From: Clostridia bacterium
GTDB lineage: Bacteria; Bacillota; Clostridia; Christensenellales; Aristaeellaceae
Reading direction: 5' to 3'
NCBI GenBank assembly: GCA_900759005.1
Contig: CAAEUQ010000107.1
Location: 1 to 8,121 of the forward strand
DNA length: 8,121 bases
Of this stretch, positions 1-6,108 are shown piece by piece. Position numbers and translations under genes: made by a program. Each line of letters starts with the position of its first letter. Position 1 is the first letter of the stretch. The notes under the pieces were generated by a model, which made no database searches, was not told the DNA's origin, and saw only the letters and a program-made list of their open reading frames with translations.

Positions 1-274
1 CGGGCGCGCCGTCAAATTCAAACCGCACGGCATAAAATACATGGCTGTTTTCATAATCGCGCAGCTTCAGATAATTGTCCCCGAAATAGGGATCCTCCAG
101 AAGCCCCGCGCGTACATAATCCAACGGCCAGTCGCCCGGCACGCGCGCCGCCACCACAGGAGAATCATATCTCGAAAAATCCGCCGCCGAACGAATCTCG
201 CCTGCCAAATCCGCATCGTCCACCAGCATCAGCCGCCATTCGTCCGAAAGCACTTTTTCATAAGCATACCCCAT
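1..274 (-). CDS. Glycoside hydrolase family 2, beta-mannosidase-like, N-terminal part (cut by window edge)
   Basis: About 91 residues are visible, starting MGYAYEKVLSDEWRLMLVDD. The stretch ARVPGDWPLDYVRAGLLEDP followed by YFGDNY is what I recognise: it matches the conserved start of beta-mannosidase-type GH2 enzymes, in which 'xVPGxVhxdLxxAGLIPDPfyGxNe' lies in the N-terminal jelly-roll (sugar-binding) domain. Such enzymes remove terminal beta-mannose or related sugars from oligosaccharides, usually in the cytoplasm; no signal peptide is seen here. The frame is also open upstream of this ATG, but I chose position 274 because GAGGTGAG lies a few bases before it and a strong promoter at 311-339 places the transcript start just upstream. 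The catalytic domain lies outside the window, so the exact substrate cannot be told. The gene is downstream of the DUF512 gene on the same strand but is separated from it by a terminator. Confidence 0.72.
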   Translation of the reverse strand, partial: MGYAYEKVLSDEWRLMLVDDADLAGEIRSAADFSRYDSPVVAARVPGDWPLDYVRAGLLEDPYFGDNYLKLRDYENSHVFYAVRFEFDGAP

Positions 275-310
275 AGCCTCACCTCGGAATTCTTCAAATT
301 CGTCGCATTC

Positions 311-339
311 ATAATAAACGAATTCCAGCGTCCCGTCAA
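311..339 (-). promoter_or_regulatory. Sigma-A-type promoter of the GH2 gene
   Basis: On the minus strand, TTGACG (334-339) and TATTAT (311-316) are separated by exactly 17 bases. Transcription should begin near 304 and leave a leader of about 30 nt with a good ribosome binding site before the ATG at 274. The promoter lies just after the DUF512 terminator, so the GH2 gene appears to be an independent unit. No operator-like repeat was seen. Confidence 0.7.
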
Positions 340-342
340 GAG

Positions 343-376
343 AATATAACAAAAGAAACCGGCTCAGCGTCCGGTT
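343..376 (-). terminator. Intrinsic terminator of the DUF512 gene; stop codon in the loop
   Basis: On the minus strand the arm AACCGG (371-376) pairs with CCGGTT (357-362) across an 8-nt loop that contains the TGA stop codon of the DUF512 gene (364-366). It is followed by the T-rich run TCTTTTGTT. The stem is short (6 bp) but GC-rich. Because the hairpin overlaps the stop codon, a terminating ribosome would cover it, which may couple release and termination. Confidence 0.6.
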
Positions 377-1683
377 CCTTCTATTCTGTCCAGAATTGCG
401 TCCAGCAGCTCGTCGCCTCGGCGACCTACGGGGTAAATCGGCTTTCCCAGCGCGGCGGAAACCTCCTCAATCGGGCGATCGTCCAAAAATTTATCGCCCT
501 CGTTTCGAAGCATACATTCCGTAATCAGAACGCACTCGCATTCCACGCCCGCCAGCCGACGAATCAGATCGCCGCCCGTCACCAGCCCCGACACCGTGAC
601 TGAAGGCCCGAAAAAGCGATTTTCCACCGGAATCACTTCGATCTCCGCGCCCGCAATCGGATGCTCTTCCGTAAGCTTTTTCAGAAAAGCGCCCGCGGAA
701 ACGCCGCACGCAATCGCGATCTTCCTCCCCGGCGCGCGCGTCTTCATCGCCGCCGGCAGCGCGTCCCACGCCTCGGCAAATTCCGTTTCGGTCTTTCGCA
801 AAAGACCTACGCCGTCGTCGATCTGCCCGTAATCCTCGTATTCGTCGTCCGCAGGCACTTCCATGCCCGCCTGCAAATAGAATTCGTCCGACGGGAACAC
901 GAACCGCGTCCCTCTCTCCGCCAGCAGCCGTTCGCGCCAGACGTTCGCCTGTTCGATCACGCGCCGCGCTTCGTCCCGATTGTATTTCCGCAGCGGATAC
1001 AGCCCTTCTCGGTGATCCGTCAGGCCCACCGGCACCAGCGCCAGCGAAAGCGCGCCCGGCAGCGCGGTCAGCCTCCGAATCGTATCCTCCAGCGCGTCCC
1101 CATCGTTCAGTCCCGGACACAGCACCGCCTGACAGTGAAATTCGATTCCATTGTCGGACAGCTTCTGCAGCTGATCGGCAAGCATCCTCGCCCGCGGCGT
1201 CTGCAAAAGCTTTTCGCGCAAATCGGGATCCATCGCGTGCACGGAAACGTACAAAGGCGACGCATGACGCGCAATAATCCGATCCAGCTCGCGCTCGGTG
1301 ATGTTCGTAAGCGTCACATAATTGCCCATCATCAGGCTCATCCGCCAGTCGTCGTCCTTCACGCGCATCGTATCGCGCACGTGCGCCGGCAGCTGATCGA
1401 CGAAGCAGAACAGGCAGTGATTCAGGCACATCCGCACCGGCGACATCATCGGAAGCTGAAAATTCAGCCCGAGCGATTCATATTCGCCCTTTTTTACCTT
1501 CAGATCGATCTTCTGCTCCCCGCGCCGCAGATTCAGCGTCAGCCGCCTTTCCGCGGAAAATTCCTGATAATCCAGAAAATCGACCACCGTTTTCCCGTCG
1601 ATACCAACCAGCCGATCGTCCACGCGGACGCCCGCCTTCTCCGCAGGGCTCCCGGGATCGACCGAAACAATGCGATGCGCCAT
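364..1683 (-). CDS. DUF512 family protein with PDZ and radical-SAM-like Cys motif
   Basis: The product has 439 residues, the usual length for this family. Residues 1-60 look like a PDZ-type domain (SVDPGSPAEKAGVRVDDRLVG then IDGKTV). A CxxxCxxC cluster follows at Cys86, Cys90 and Cys93 (MCLNHCLFCF), the spacing used by radical SAM enzymes to bind a 4Fe-4S cluster. A radical-SAM-like region (residues about 75-225, with VSVHAMDPDLREKLLQ and HCQAVLCPGLNDG) and the DUF512 region (about 225-435) complete it. The family is widespread in Clostridia and cyanobacteria; its reaction is not established and I do not assign one. It should be cytoplasmic, as no signal peptide or membrane segment is seen. 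The ATG at 1683 is supported by AGGAGA upstream and by a promoter at 1720-1748. The gene is divergent from ppdK, and the gap shows no shared operator. Confidence 0.9.
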   Translation of the reverse strand: MAHRIVSVDPGSPAEKAGVRVDDRLVGIDGKTVVDFLDYQEFSAERRLTLNLRRGEQKIDLKVKKGEYESLGLNFQLPMMSPVRMCLNHCLFCFVDQLPAHVRDTMRVKDDDWRMSLMMGNYVTLTNITERELDRIIARHASPLYVSVHAMDPDLREKLLQTPRARMLADQLQKLSDNGIEFHCQAVLCPGLNDGDALEDTIRRLTALPGALSLALVPVGLTDHREGLYPLRKYNRDEARRVIEQANVWRERLLAERGTRFVFPSDEFYLQAGMEVPADDEYEDYGQIDDGVGLLRKTETEFAEAWDALPAAMKTRAPGRKIAIACGVSAGAFLKKLTEEHPIAGAEIEVIPVENRFFGPSVTVSGLVTGGDLIRRLAGVECECVLITECMLRNEGDKFLDDRPIEEVSAALGKPIYPVGRRGDELLDAILDRIEGTGR

Positions 1684-1719
1684 TACAATCTCCTGCCATT
1701 GAAAAACTTTTCATTATAT

Positions 1720-1748
1720 ATTATCCCGCGGTTTCACCAGTTCGTCAA
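1720..1748 (-). promoter_or_regulatory. Sigma-A-type promoter of the DUF512 gene
   Basis: On the minus strand, TTGACG (1743-1748) and GATAAT (1720-1725) are spaced 17 bases apart. The start of transcription should be near 1713, giving a leader of about 30 nt that includes the ribosome binding site. It shares the same -35 hexamer and spacing as the GH2 promoter and is back to back with the ppdK promoter. Confidence 0.7.
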
Positions 1749-1822
1749 CCGCCCACGCGCTAATTTTCCGTCAAAATGCGCGCAAAGCTGCAAAAAGTGC
1801 ATACCAATTTACGAAAATCCCC

Positions 1823-1851
1823 TTGAAAATTTATCATTTGGGTTGTATAAT
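1823..1851 (+). promoter_or_regulatory. Consensus sigma-A promoter of ppdK
   Basis: TTGAAA (1823-1828) and TATAAT (1846-1851) are separated by 17 bases. Start of transcription is expected near 1858, leaving a 5' leader of about 64 nt. This is the strongest promoter in the window and fits a highly expressed central-metabolism gene. No clear catabolite-response (cre) element or riboswitch was seen in the leader. Confidence 0.8.
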
Positions 1852-1910
1852 AAGATGCTTTTAGACGAGCGGTATTCAAACCGGTCGTCATTGTTCCAAT
1901 TTTATTTTCA

Positions 1911-1917
1911 GGAGGAG
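1911..1917 (+). promoter_or_regulatory. Ribosome binding site of ppdK
   Basis: GGAGGAG lies 4 to 10 nt before the ATG at 1922 and fixes that start. It also argues that the long antisense and overlapping frames across this gene are not real, since none has a comparable site. Confidence 0.85.
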
Positions 1918-1921
1918 TACC

Positions 1922-4558
1922 ATGCAGAAGTACGTCTATCTCTTCAGCGAAGGCAACGCGCAGATGCGCAATACCCTCGGCGGCAAGGGCGCGAACCTTG
2001 CCGAGATGACCAATCTCGGTATGCCCGTCCCGCAGGGCTTCACCATTTCGACCGATGCCTGCACTTCTTACTACGAGAACGGCCGTCAGATCACCGATGA
2101 GATCATGGGGCAGATCGAAGAAGCGCTGAAAAAGATCGAGGCGATCAACGAAAAGAAGTTCGGTGACGCCAAGAATCCGCTGCTCGTCTCCGTTCGCTCT
2201 GGCGCGCGCGCGTCGATGCCCGGCATGATGGACACGATTCTGAACCTCGGTCTGAACGACGAGGTCGCCGAAGGTCTGATCGCCGGCAATCCCGATCCGA
2301 AGTTTGAGAGATTCGTATACGACTCCTATCGCCGTTTCATCCAGATGTTCTCCGACGTCGTTATGGAGCTTTCCAAGAAGCGCTTCGAAGTCATCATCGA
2401 CGAAGTGAAGGAAGCCAAGGGCATCACGCAGGATATCGATCTGGACACGAACGATATGAAGCTGCTGGTGAAGAAGTTCAAGGAATTCTACCGCGAAGAA
2501 AAGGGCGTTGATTTCCCGGTAAGCCCCAAAGAGCAGCTGCTCGAGGCGATCAAGGCGGTCTTCCGCTCCTGGGACAATCCGCGCGCAAACGTCTATCGCC
2601 GCATGAACGACATTCCCTATTCCTGGGGTACTGCCGTAAACGTGCAGCCCATGGTATTCGGCAACCTCAATGAGAAGTCCGGCACCGGCGTTGCATTCAC
2701 CCGCGATCCCGCGACGGGCGAAAAGAAGCTGTTCGGCGAATACCTGATCAACGCGCAGGGCGAGGACGTTGTCGCCGGTATCCGCACCCCCAGCCACATT
2801 TCCCAGCTCGAACAGGATATGCCCGAAGTCTACGAGCAGTTCAAGGACATCGCGCATCGCCTTGAGGAGCACTACCGCGATATGCAGGACATGGAGTTCA
2901 CCATTGAAAACGGCAAGCTCTACATGCTGCAGACCCGCAACGGCAAGCGCACCGCCGCGGCCGCTCTGAAGATTGCCGTCGACCTGGTCGACGAGGGCAA
3001 GATCACCGAGCAGGAAGCCGTTATGCGCGTAGAGCCGAAGCAGCTGGATTCCCTGCTGCATCCGATGTTCGACGCGAAGGCGCTGAAGTCCGCCAAGCCC
3101 GTCGGCCAGGGCCTCGCCGCGTCCCCGGGCGCTGCGTGCGGCCAGATCGTATTCACCGCTGAGGACGCCAGGAAGTGGGCCGAGAAGGGCCACAAGGTCG
3201 TTCTGGTTCGCCTCGAGACCTCTCCGGAGGACATCGAAGGCATGGTCGCCTCTCAGGGCATTCTGACCGTTCGCGGCGGCATGACCTCGCATGCGGCGGT
3301 TGTCGCGCGCGGCATGGGCACCTGCTGCGTTTCCGGCTGCTCCGAGATCAAGATGCGCGAAGGCTCCTTCGAGCTGGGCGGCAAGGTCTATTCCGAGGGC
3401 GACTGGCTGTCTCTGGACGGCTCCACCGGCAAGATTTACGGCGAAGCGCTCCCGACCACGGAAGCCACGATCTCCGGCGATTTCGGTCGCTTCATGGCGT
3501 GGGCGGATGCGGCGCGCAAGCTGACCATCCGCACGAACGCCGACAACCCGCGCGATGCTGCGCAGGCGGTGAAGTTTGGCGCGGAGGGCATCGGCCTTTG
3601 CCGCACCGAGCATATGTTCTTTGAAGGCGACCGCATCAAGGCGGTTCGCGAGATGATCGTCTCCAAGACGCTGGAAGACCGCAAGATGGCTTTGAACAAG
3701 CTGCTGCCGTATCAGCAGGGCGACTTTGAAGCGATGTACCGCGTACTGGAAGGCCGTCCGATGACCGTGCGTTATCTGGATCCGCCGCTCCATGAGTTCC
3801 TGCCCACTCGCGAAGAGGACATCGTCGAGCTGGCGGCTGAAATGAAGATCTCCGTCGATGAGCTGAAGGAAACCGTCGCGAGCCTGCACGAATTCAACCC
3901 GATGATGGGTCACCGCGGCTGCCGTCTGGCGGTCACGTATCCGGAAATCGCCGAGATGCAGACCAAGGCGGTCATCGGCGCGGCGATCAACGTCATGCGC
4001 GAGCATCCGGAATATGCAATCAAGCCCGAGATCATGATCCCGCTGGTTGGCGAAGCGAAGGAACTGAAGTTCGTCAAGGATGTTGTAACGAAGGTTGCCG
4101 ATCAGATGATCGCAGATGCGGGCATCGAGATGGAATACCACATCGGCACGATGATCGAGATCCCGCGTGCGGCGGTAACTGCGGACGAAATCGCGAAGGA
4201 AGCGGAATTCTTCTCCTTCGGCACGAACGATTTGACGCAGATGACCTTCGGCTTCTCCCGCGACGATGCGGCGAAGTTCCTGGGCGCTTACTACGAGCAC
4301 AAGATTTACGAGTTCGATCCCTTCGCGAAGCTGGATCAGGTTGGCGTTGGCGCGCTGATCAAGATGGCAACTGAAAAGGGTCGTTCCGTTCGCCCGAACA
4401 TCAAGCTGGGCATTTGCGGTGAGCACGGCGGCGATCCGTCGTCGATCGAGTTCTGCCACAACATTGGTCTGAACTACGTATCCTGCTCTCCGTTCCGCGT
4501 ACCGATCGCCCGCCTCGCCGCCGCGCAGGCAGCTATTAGAAGCGGGGATGAGAAGTAA
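1922..4558 (+). CDS. ppdK: Pyruvate, phosphate dikinase (complete)
   Basis: This 878-residue enzyme interconverts pyruvate, ATP and phosphate with phosphoenolpyruvate, AMP and pyrophosphate in the cytoplasm (EC 2.7.9.1). In anaerobic Firmicutes it commonly serves glycolysis or PEP formation together with pyrophosphate-linked enzymes. The N-terminal ATP-grasp nucleotide-binding domain begins with YLFSEGN and GGKGANLAEM and continues with SVRSGARASMPGMMDTILNL. The central swivelling domain has GGMTSHAAVVARGMG, with the phosphorylated histidine at His457. The C-terminal PEP/pyruvate barrel has LCRTEHMFF, GTNDLTQMTFGFSRDD and GICGEHGGDP, with the catalytic Cys at residue 832. The length matches the well-studied Clostridium symbiosum enzyme (874 residues). 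The start is fixed by a strong ribosome binding site. The gene is monocistronic, with its own promoter. Oddly, its stop codon lies in a hairpin at the border with AT-rich accessory DNA, so its original terminator may have been altered. Confidence 0.98.
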   Translation: MQKYVYLFSEGNAQMRNTLGGKGANLAEMTNLGMPVPQGFTISTDACTSYYENGRQITDEIMGQIEEALKKIEAINEKKFGDAKNPLLVSVRSGARASMPGMMDTILNLGLNDEVAEGLIAGNPDPKFERFVYDSYRRFIQMFSDVVMELSKKRFEVIIDEVKEAKGITQDIDLDTNDMKLLVKKFKEFYREEKGVDFPVSPKEQLLEAIKAVFRSWDNPRANVYRRMNDIPYSWGTAVNVQPMVFGNLNEKSGTGVAFTRDPATGEKKLFGEYLINAQGEDVVAGIRTPSHISQLEQDMPEVYEQFKDIAHRLEEHYRDMQDMEFTIENGKLYMLQTRNGKRTAAAALKIAVDLVDEGKITEQEAVMRVEPKQLDSLLHPMFDAKALKSAKPVGQGLAASPGAACGQIVFTAEDARKWAEKGHKVVLVRLETSPEDIEGMVASQGILTVRGGMTSHAAVVARGMGTCCVSGCSEIKMREGSFELGGKVYSEGDWLSLDGSTGKIYGEALPTTEATISGDFGRFMAWADAARKLTIRTNADNPRDAAQAVKFGAEGIGLCRTEHMFFEGDRIKAVREMIVSKTLEDRKMALNKLLPYQQGDFEAMYRVLEGRPMTVRYLDPPLHEFLPTREEDIVELAAEMKISVDELKETVASLHEFNPMMGHRGCRLAVTYPEIAEMQTKAVIGAAINVMREHPEYAIKPEIMIPLVGEAKELKFVKDVVTKVADQMIADAGIEMEYHIGTMIEIPRAAVTADEIAKEAEFFSFGTNDLTQMTFGFSRDDAAKFLGAYYEHKIYEFDPFAKLDQVGVGALIKMATEKGRSVRPNIKLGICGEHGGDPSSIEFCHNIGLNYVSCSPFRVPIARLAAAQAAIRSGDEK

Positions 4559-4574
4559 TTTTTACTTCTGCTTC
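4539..4574. repeat. Composite hairpin over the ppdK stop codon, at the composition border
   Basis: AGAAGTAA (4551-4558) pairs perfectly with TTACTTCT (4562-4569) across a 3-nt loop, and GAAGC (4539-4543) pairs with GCTTC (4570-4574) if the seven bases 4544-4550 bulge out. The TAA stop codon is the last triplet of the inner left arm. No T tract follows, so this is not a complete intrinsic terminator as it stands. It could be the remnant of the original ppdK terminator whose T tract was replaced by incoming DNA. Confidence 0.6.
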
Positions 4575-4673
4575 ACAATAAACTACGAACAGGCGAAAGC
4601 TTTTCGTAACGCCAACGGTCAATATCTTCGCCAATCACAATGGGAAGATATAACAGTTGAAGTGATTTTCTAA
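4560..4673 (+). pseudogene. Orphan C-terminal reading frame, unrecognised
   Basis: This frame has no start codon with a ribosome binding site, but it reads as protein-like sequence up to a TAA at 4671-4673. It includes NYEQAKAFRNANGQYLRQSQ followed by WEDITVEVIF. A strong terminator begins five bases after its stop, as expected for the end of a real gene. I infer that it is the tail of a gene from the AT-rich DNA whose 5' part was lost at the ppdK junction. I do not recognise the family. The first residues (about 4560-4580) probably come from the junction rather than the lost gene. It may also be chance, since only about 37 codons are seen. Confidence 0.4.
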
Positions 4674-4678
4674 AAAAT

Positions 4679-4715
4679 ATCCGTCTATCGAATAACTCGG
4701 TAGGCGGATTTTTTT
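4679..4715 (+). terminator. Strong intrinsic terminator upstream of tnpV
   Basis: ATCCGTCTATCG (4679-4690) pairs with CGGTAGGCGGAT (4698-4709) as a 12-bp stem with two G-T wobbles and a 7-nt loop, followed by seven Ts (4709-4715). It lies directly after the stop of the orphan reading frame, which is probably the gene it served. In the present arrangement it is also the first convincing terminator after ppdK and would shield the tnpV unit from ppdK transcription. Confidence 0.85.
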
Positions 4716-4735
4716 GCACATTCGTGTTTAGATTG

Positions 4736-4757
4736 TGATTTCATTATAATGAAATCA
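4736..4757. promoter_or_regulatory. 22-bp perfect palindrome with a -10 box, probable tnpV operator
   Basis: The arms TGATTTCATTA and TAATGAAATCA form a perfect 22-bp palindrome. The sequence TATAAT (4745-4750) lies across its centre and is the best -10 candidate for tnpV, although no good -35 box is found 16-18 bases upstream. A related motif, TTTCATTATGAA, recurs at 4773-4784 and includes the tnpV start codon. A dimeric protein bound here would block transcription; whether TnpV itself binds is unknown. Confidence 0.5.
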
Positions 4758-4779
4758 ACAAAATTAAGGAGGTTTCATT

Positions 4780-5151
4780 ATGAACACATTATTTGAACAA
4801 AACGGCTGTAATTATGAAATACAAGGTGATTATCAACTGCCGTGCATCGCAACAAAAAAGCAGAATGAATTGTATATCGGCGTGTGGGCAACCCGTCACA
4901 GACAGTATCTTAAACAACATCATCGCATAAGATATTACAATCTGCTCACATCGGAAAGGCTGTACCCTTACCTTGCGGACATTGAAGAACAAGCGCAAGT
5001 AATGTTTTCACAGCTTGTTAAATCGCTTGCCGAAAAAGAAAATGTTACGGAAAAACTGAAAGCAGATAACCCGATGCTATGGGTGCGGAAGATGAATAAC
5101 ATCCGCAACAGAGCAATGGAAGTTGTGAATAGCGAGGTGATTTTTGTATGA
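4780..5151 (+). CDS. tnpV: TnpV family protein of mobile elements
   Basis: The 123-residue product matches the TnpV family (named from the clostridial Tn4451 group) over its whole length. Recognisable parts are GDYQLPCIATKKQ with YIGVWATRHRQYLKQHHR, the segment YNLLTSERLYPYLADIEEQA, and the tail KADNPMLWVRKMNNIRNRAM ending VVNSEVIF. Family members are small, soluble proteins found beside recombinases on integrative and mobilizable elements. Their role is not firmly known; an accessory or excisionase-like role has been suggested. Here no recombinase is next to it. The ATG at 4780 has an excellent AAGGAGG (4766-4772) seven bases upstream. The stop overlaps the start of the lipoprotein gene by ATGA, so the two are probably translationally coupled. 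Its codon use is AT-rich, unlike ppdK. Confidence 0.88.
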   Translation: MNTLFEQNGCNYEIQGDYQLPCIATKKQNELYIGVWATRHRQYLKQHHRIRYYNLLTSERLYPYLADIEEQAQVMFSQLVKSLAEKENVTEKLKADNPMLWVRKMNNIRNRAMEVVNSEVIFV

Positions 5152-5789
5152 GAAAAATCGTAGTATTCACAATGATATTGACTCTCATTTTTGTTTCGGC
5201 AGGTTGCACTGCCCATAGTGAGCCGGACAAAAAAGCAGTTGAAAGTTCATCGACTAACGCTATAATTGATACAACGCAAGAGGAAGAATTAACTGAGAAA
5301 ACAGAAACCAAAACAATTGAGAAAAGCACATTTGCGGAAGAAATAACACAGCCGCCTGACGCTGAAACCGGTACAGAAAAGGTGTCAAAAGAGCCGATTT
5401 TTTCTCAAACCACAACAGCAAATAACGAGCCAAAGCAAGATACTTATACACAAAAAGAAATACCCAACAGCGAAAAATCTGAGCCTGAAATCACAACAAA
5501 TACTGTTTCGGAAGCCACAACAGCATTTGAACAAATTGAAGGATTCGATATATCCTATTGGATTTCTTATGCACAAAATCACGCTCAAAGTATAGGTTTA
5601 ACTCTTGATGAAACAGCTACAAAATGTTGGGATAACCCTATATCCGCTAATACAAACAACAAAAATATCAGTATCGATATTGAAAGCAGATTGAACAGAT
5701 ACAAGAATGTTGAGGGATGTACATCGGTGTGGATATGGGCAGAAAAATTATCCGATACACAGTATGAAATCTATATCGGATACGCATAA
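5148..5789 (+). CDS. Putative lipoprotein coupled to tnpV
   Basis: The product has 213 residues. Residues 1-20 are a lipoprotein signal peptide: positive MRK, a hydrophobic core and the lipobox VSAGC, with Cys20 as the lipidated residue. It should be exported and anchored on the outer face of the membrane. Residues 21-130 are a low-complexity linker rich in Thr, Glu, Lys and Ser, likely disordered and spanning the wall. Residues 131-213 form a compact C-terminal domain (FDISYWISYAQNHAQSIGLT, CWDNPISAN, SRLNRYK, VWIWAEKLSDTQYEIYIGYA) with two cysteines, Cys160 and Cys191. I do not recognise this domain by name. The ATG lies inside the end of tnpV (ATGA overlap), with GAGGTG about 8 bases upstream. 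A surface role linked to the mobile element, such as exclusion or contact, is conceivable but not shown. Confidence 0.82.
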   Translation: MRKIVVFTMILTLIFVSAGCTAHSEPDKKAVESSSTNAIIDTTQEEELTEKTETKTIEKSTFAEEITQPPDAETGTEKVSKEPIFSQTTTANNEPKQDTYTQKEIPNSEKSEPEITTNTVSEATTAFEQIEGFDISYWISYAQNHAQSIGLTLDETATKCWDNPISANTNNKNISIDIESRLNRYKNVEGCTSVWIWAEKLSDTQYEIYIGYA

Positions 5790-5794
5790 AAATT

Positions 5795-5838
5795 GAGCAC
5801 AGATTGCAGAAACACTCTGTTGTCCGTGCTTATTTTTT
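5795..5838 (+). terminator. Terminator of the tnpV-lipoprotein operon
   Basis: GAGCAC (5795-5800) pairs with GTGCTT (5825-5830), and an inner CAG/CTG pairing near 5807-5820 extends the stem with mismatches. The run TATTTTTTG follows immediately. It begins five bases after the lipoprotein stop codon, so it closes this two-gene unit. The stem is imperfect, so efficiency is uncertain. Confidence 0.6.
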
Positions 5839-5897
5839 GTTTGATATTTACTTTTGAATGTCAATACCGCAACAGATAAAAAGGTATGTACAATCTT

Positions 5898-6023
5898 AGC
5901 GAGCAGACCGGTTGGATAGCCAAACGGTAATCTGCCCGCCTTCTGCACATACTGAGCGAGCAGACCGGTTGGATAGCCAAACGGTAATCTGCCCGCCTTC
6001 TGCACATACTGAGCGAGCAGACC
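5898..6023. repeat. Tandem array of a 57-bp hairpin-forming unit
   Basis: Two full copies (5898-5954 and 5955-6011) are identical by eye, and a third copy begins at 6012 and diverges after about 12 bases. Each unit carries an imperfect hairpin. In the first copy GCAGA (5903-5907) pairs with TCTGC (5931-5935), CCG (5908-5910) with CGG (5925-5927), and TTGG (5912-5915) with CCAA (5920-5923), around the 4-nt loop ATAG. The period is 19 codons, so both strands stay open; the minus strand would read GLLAQYVQKAGRLPFGYPT twice. The sequence just left of the array (about 5883-5897) looks like a decayed copy. The unit is more GC-rich than its surroundings. The structure suggests DNA- or RNA-level function rather than protein coding. 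It is not a CRISPR: there are no spacers. Confidence 0.85.
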
Positions 6024-6060
6024 ATTTATGGACAGGTTGTCCAAAACGGTGCTGTCGCTC
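6011..6060. repeat. Composite hairpin at the diverged third repeat copy
   Basis: GAGCGA (6011-6016) pairs with TCGCTC (6055-6060), CAG (6018-6020) with CTG (6052-6054), ACC (6021-6023) with GGT (6048-6050), and a separate inner stem GGACA (6030-6034) pairs with TGTCC (6038-6042). The left arm is the start of the repeat unit, so the third copy was recruited into, or derived from, a larger foldback at the array's end. Confidence 0.55.
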
Positions 6061-6108
6061 GTGCTTTCAGCGGCAGTGTATTTTGGCAGCCCACTCCCAA
6101 ATACCTCG

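Noticed and set aside
41..349. 102-codon plus-strand frame at the left edge
   Set aside because: It is antisense to the GH2-like gene, whose product is recognisable and whose promoter and ribosome binding site are strong.
491..1429. 312-codon minus-strand frame inside the DUF512 gene
   Set aside because: It is a shifted frame of the real gene with an Ala-, Gly- and Arg-rich product and no start signal.
1684..1921. Search for a riboswitch or a shared operator between the DUF512 gene and ppdK
   Set aside because: Apart from the two promoters and the ppdK ribosome binding site, no conserved RNA fold or clear palindrome could be supported by eye.
661..2100. 479-codon plus-strand frame across the DUF512 gene into ppdK
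   Set aside because: It is antisense to a recognised protein, runs over two divergent promoters and overlaps the ppdK start in another frame. The translation is His-, Arg- and Pro-rich with no motif.
1760..4459. 899-codon open frame antisense to ppdK, with a leucine- and arginine-rich product
   Set aside because: It is the mirror frame of a GC-rich, strongly biased gene. It has no recognisable domain or ribosome binding site, and the ppdK strand has consensus signals and a perfectly conserved product.
5898..6023. Repeat array considered as a CRISPR
   Set aside because: The units are directly joined with no unique spacers, there are only two full copies and there are no cas genes.
5748..6044. 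98-codon minus-strand frame through the hairpin array, reading a repeated 19-residue peptide
   Set aside because: It starts at a TTG without a ribosome binding site, runs antisense through the terminator and into the lipoprotein gene, and is kept open by the 57-bp period being a multiple of three. The frame is open back to about 6157, so a fragment of a real gene cannot be fully excluded.
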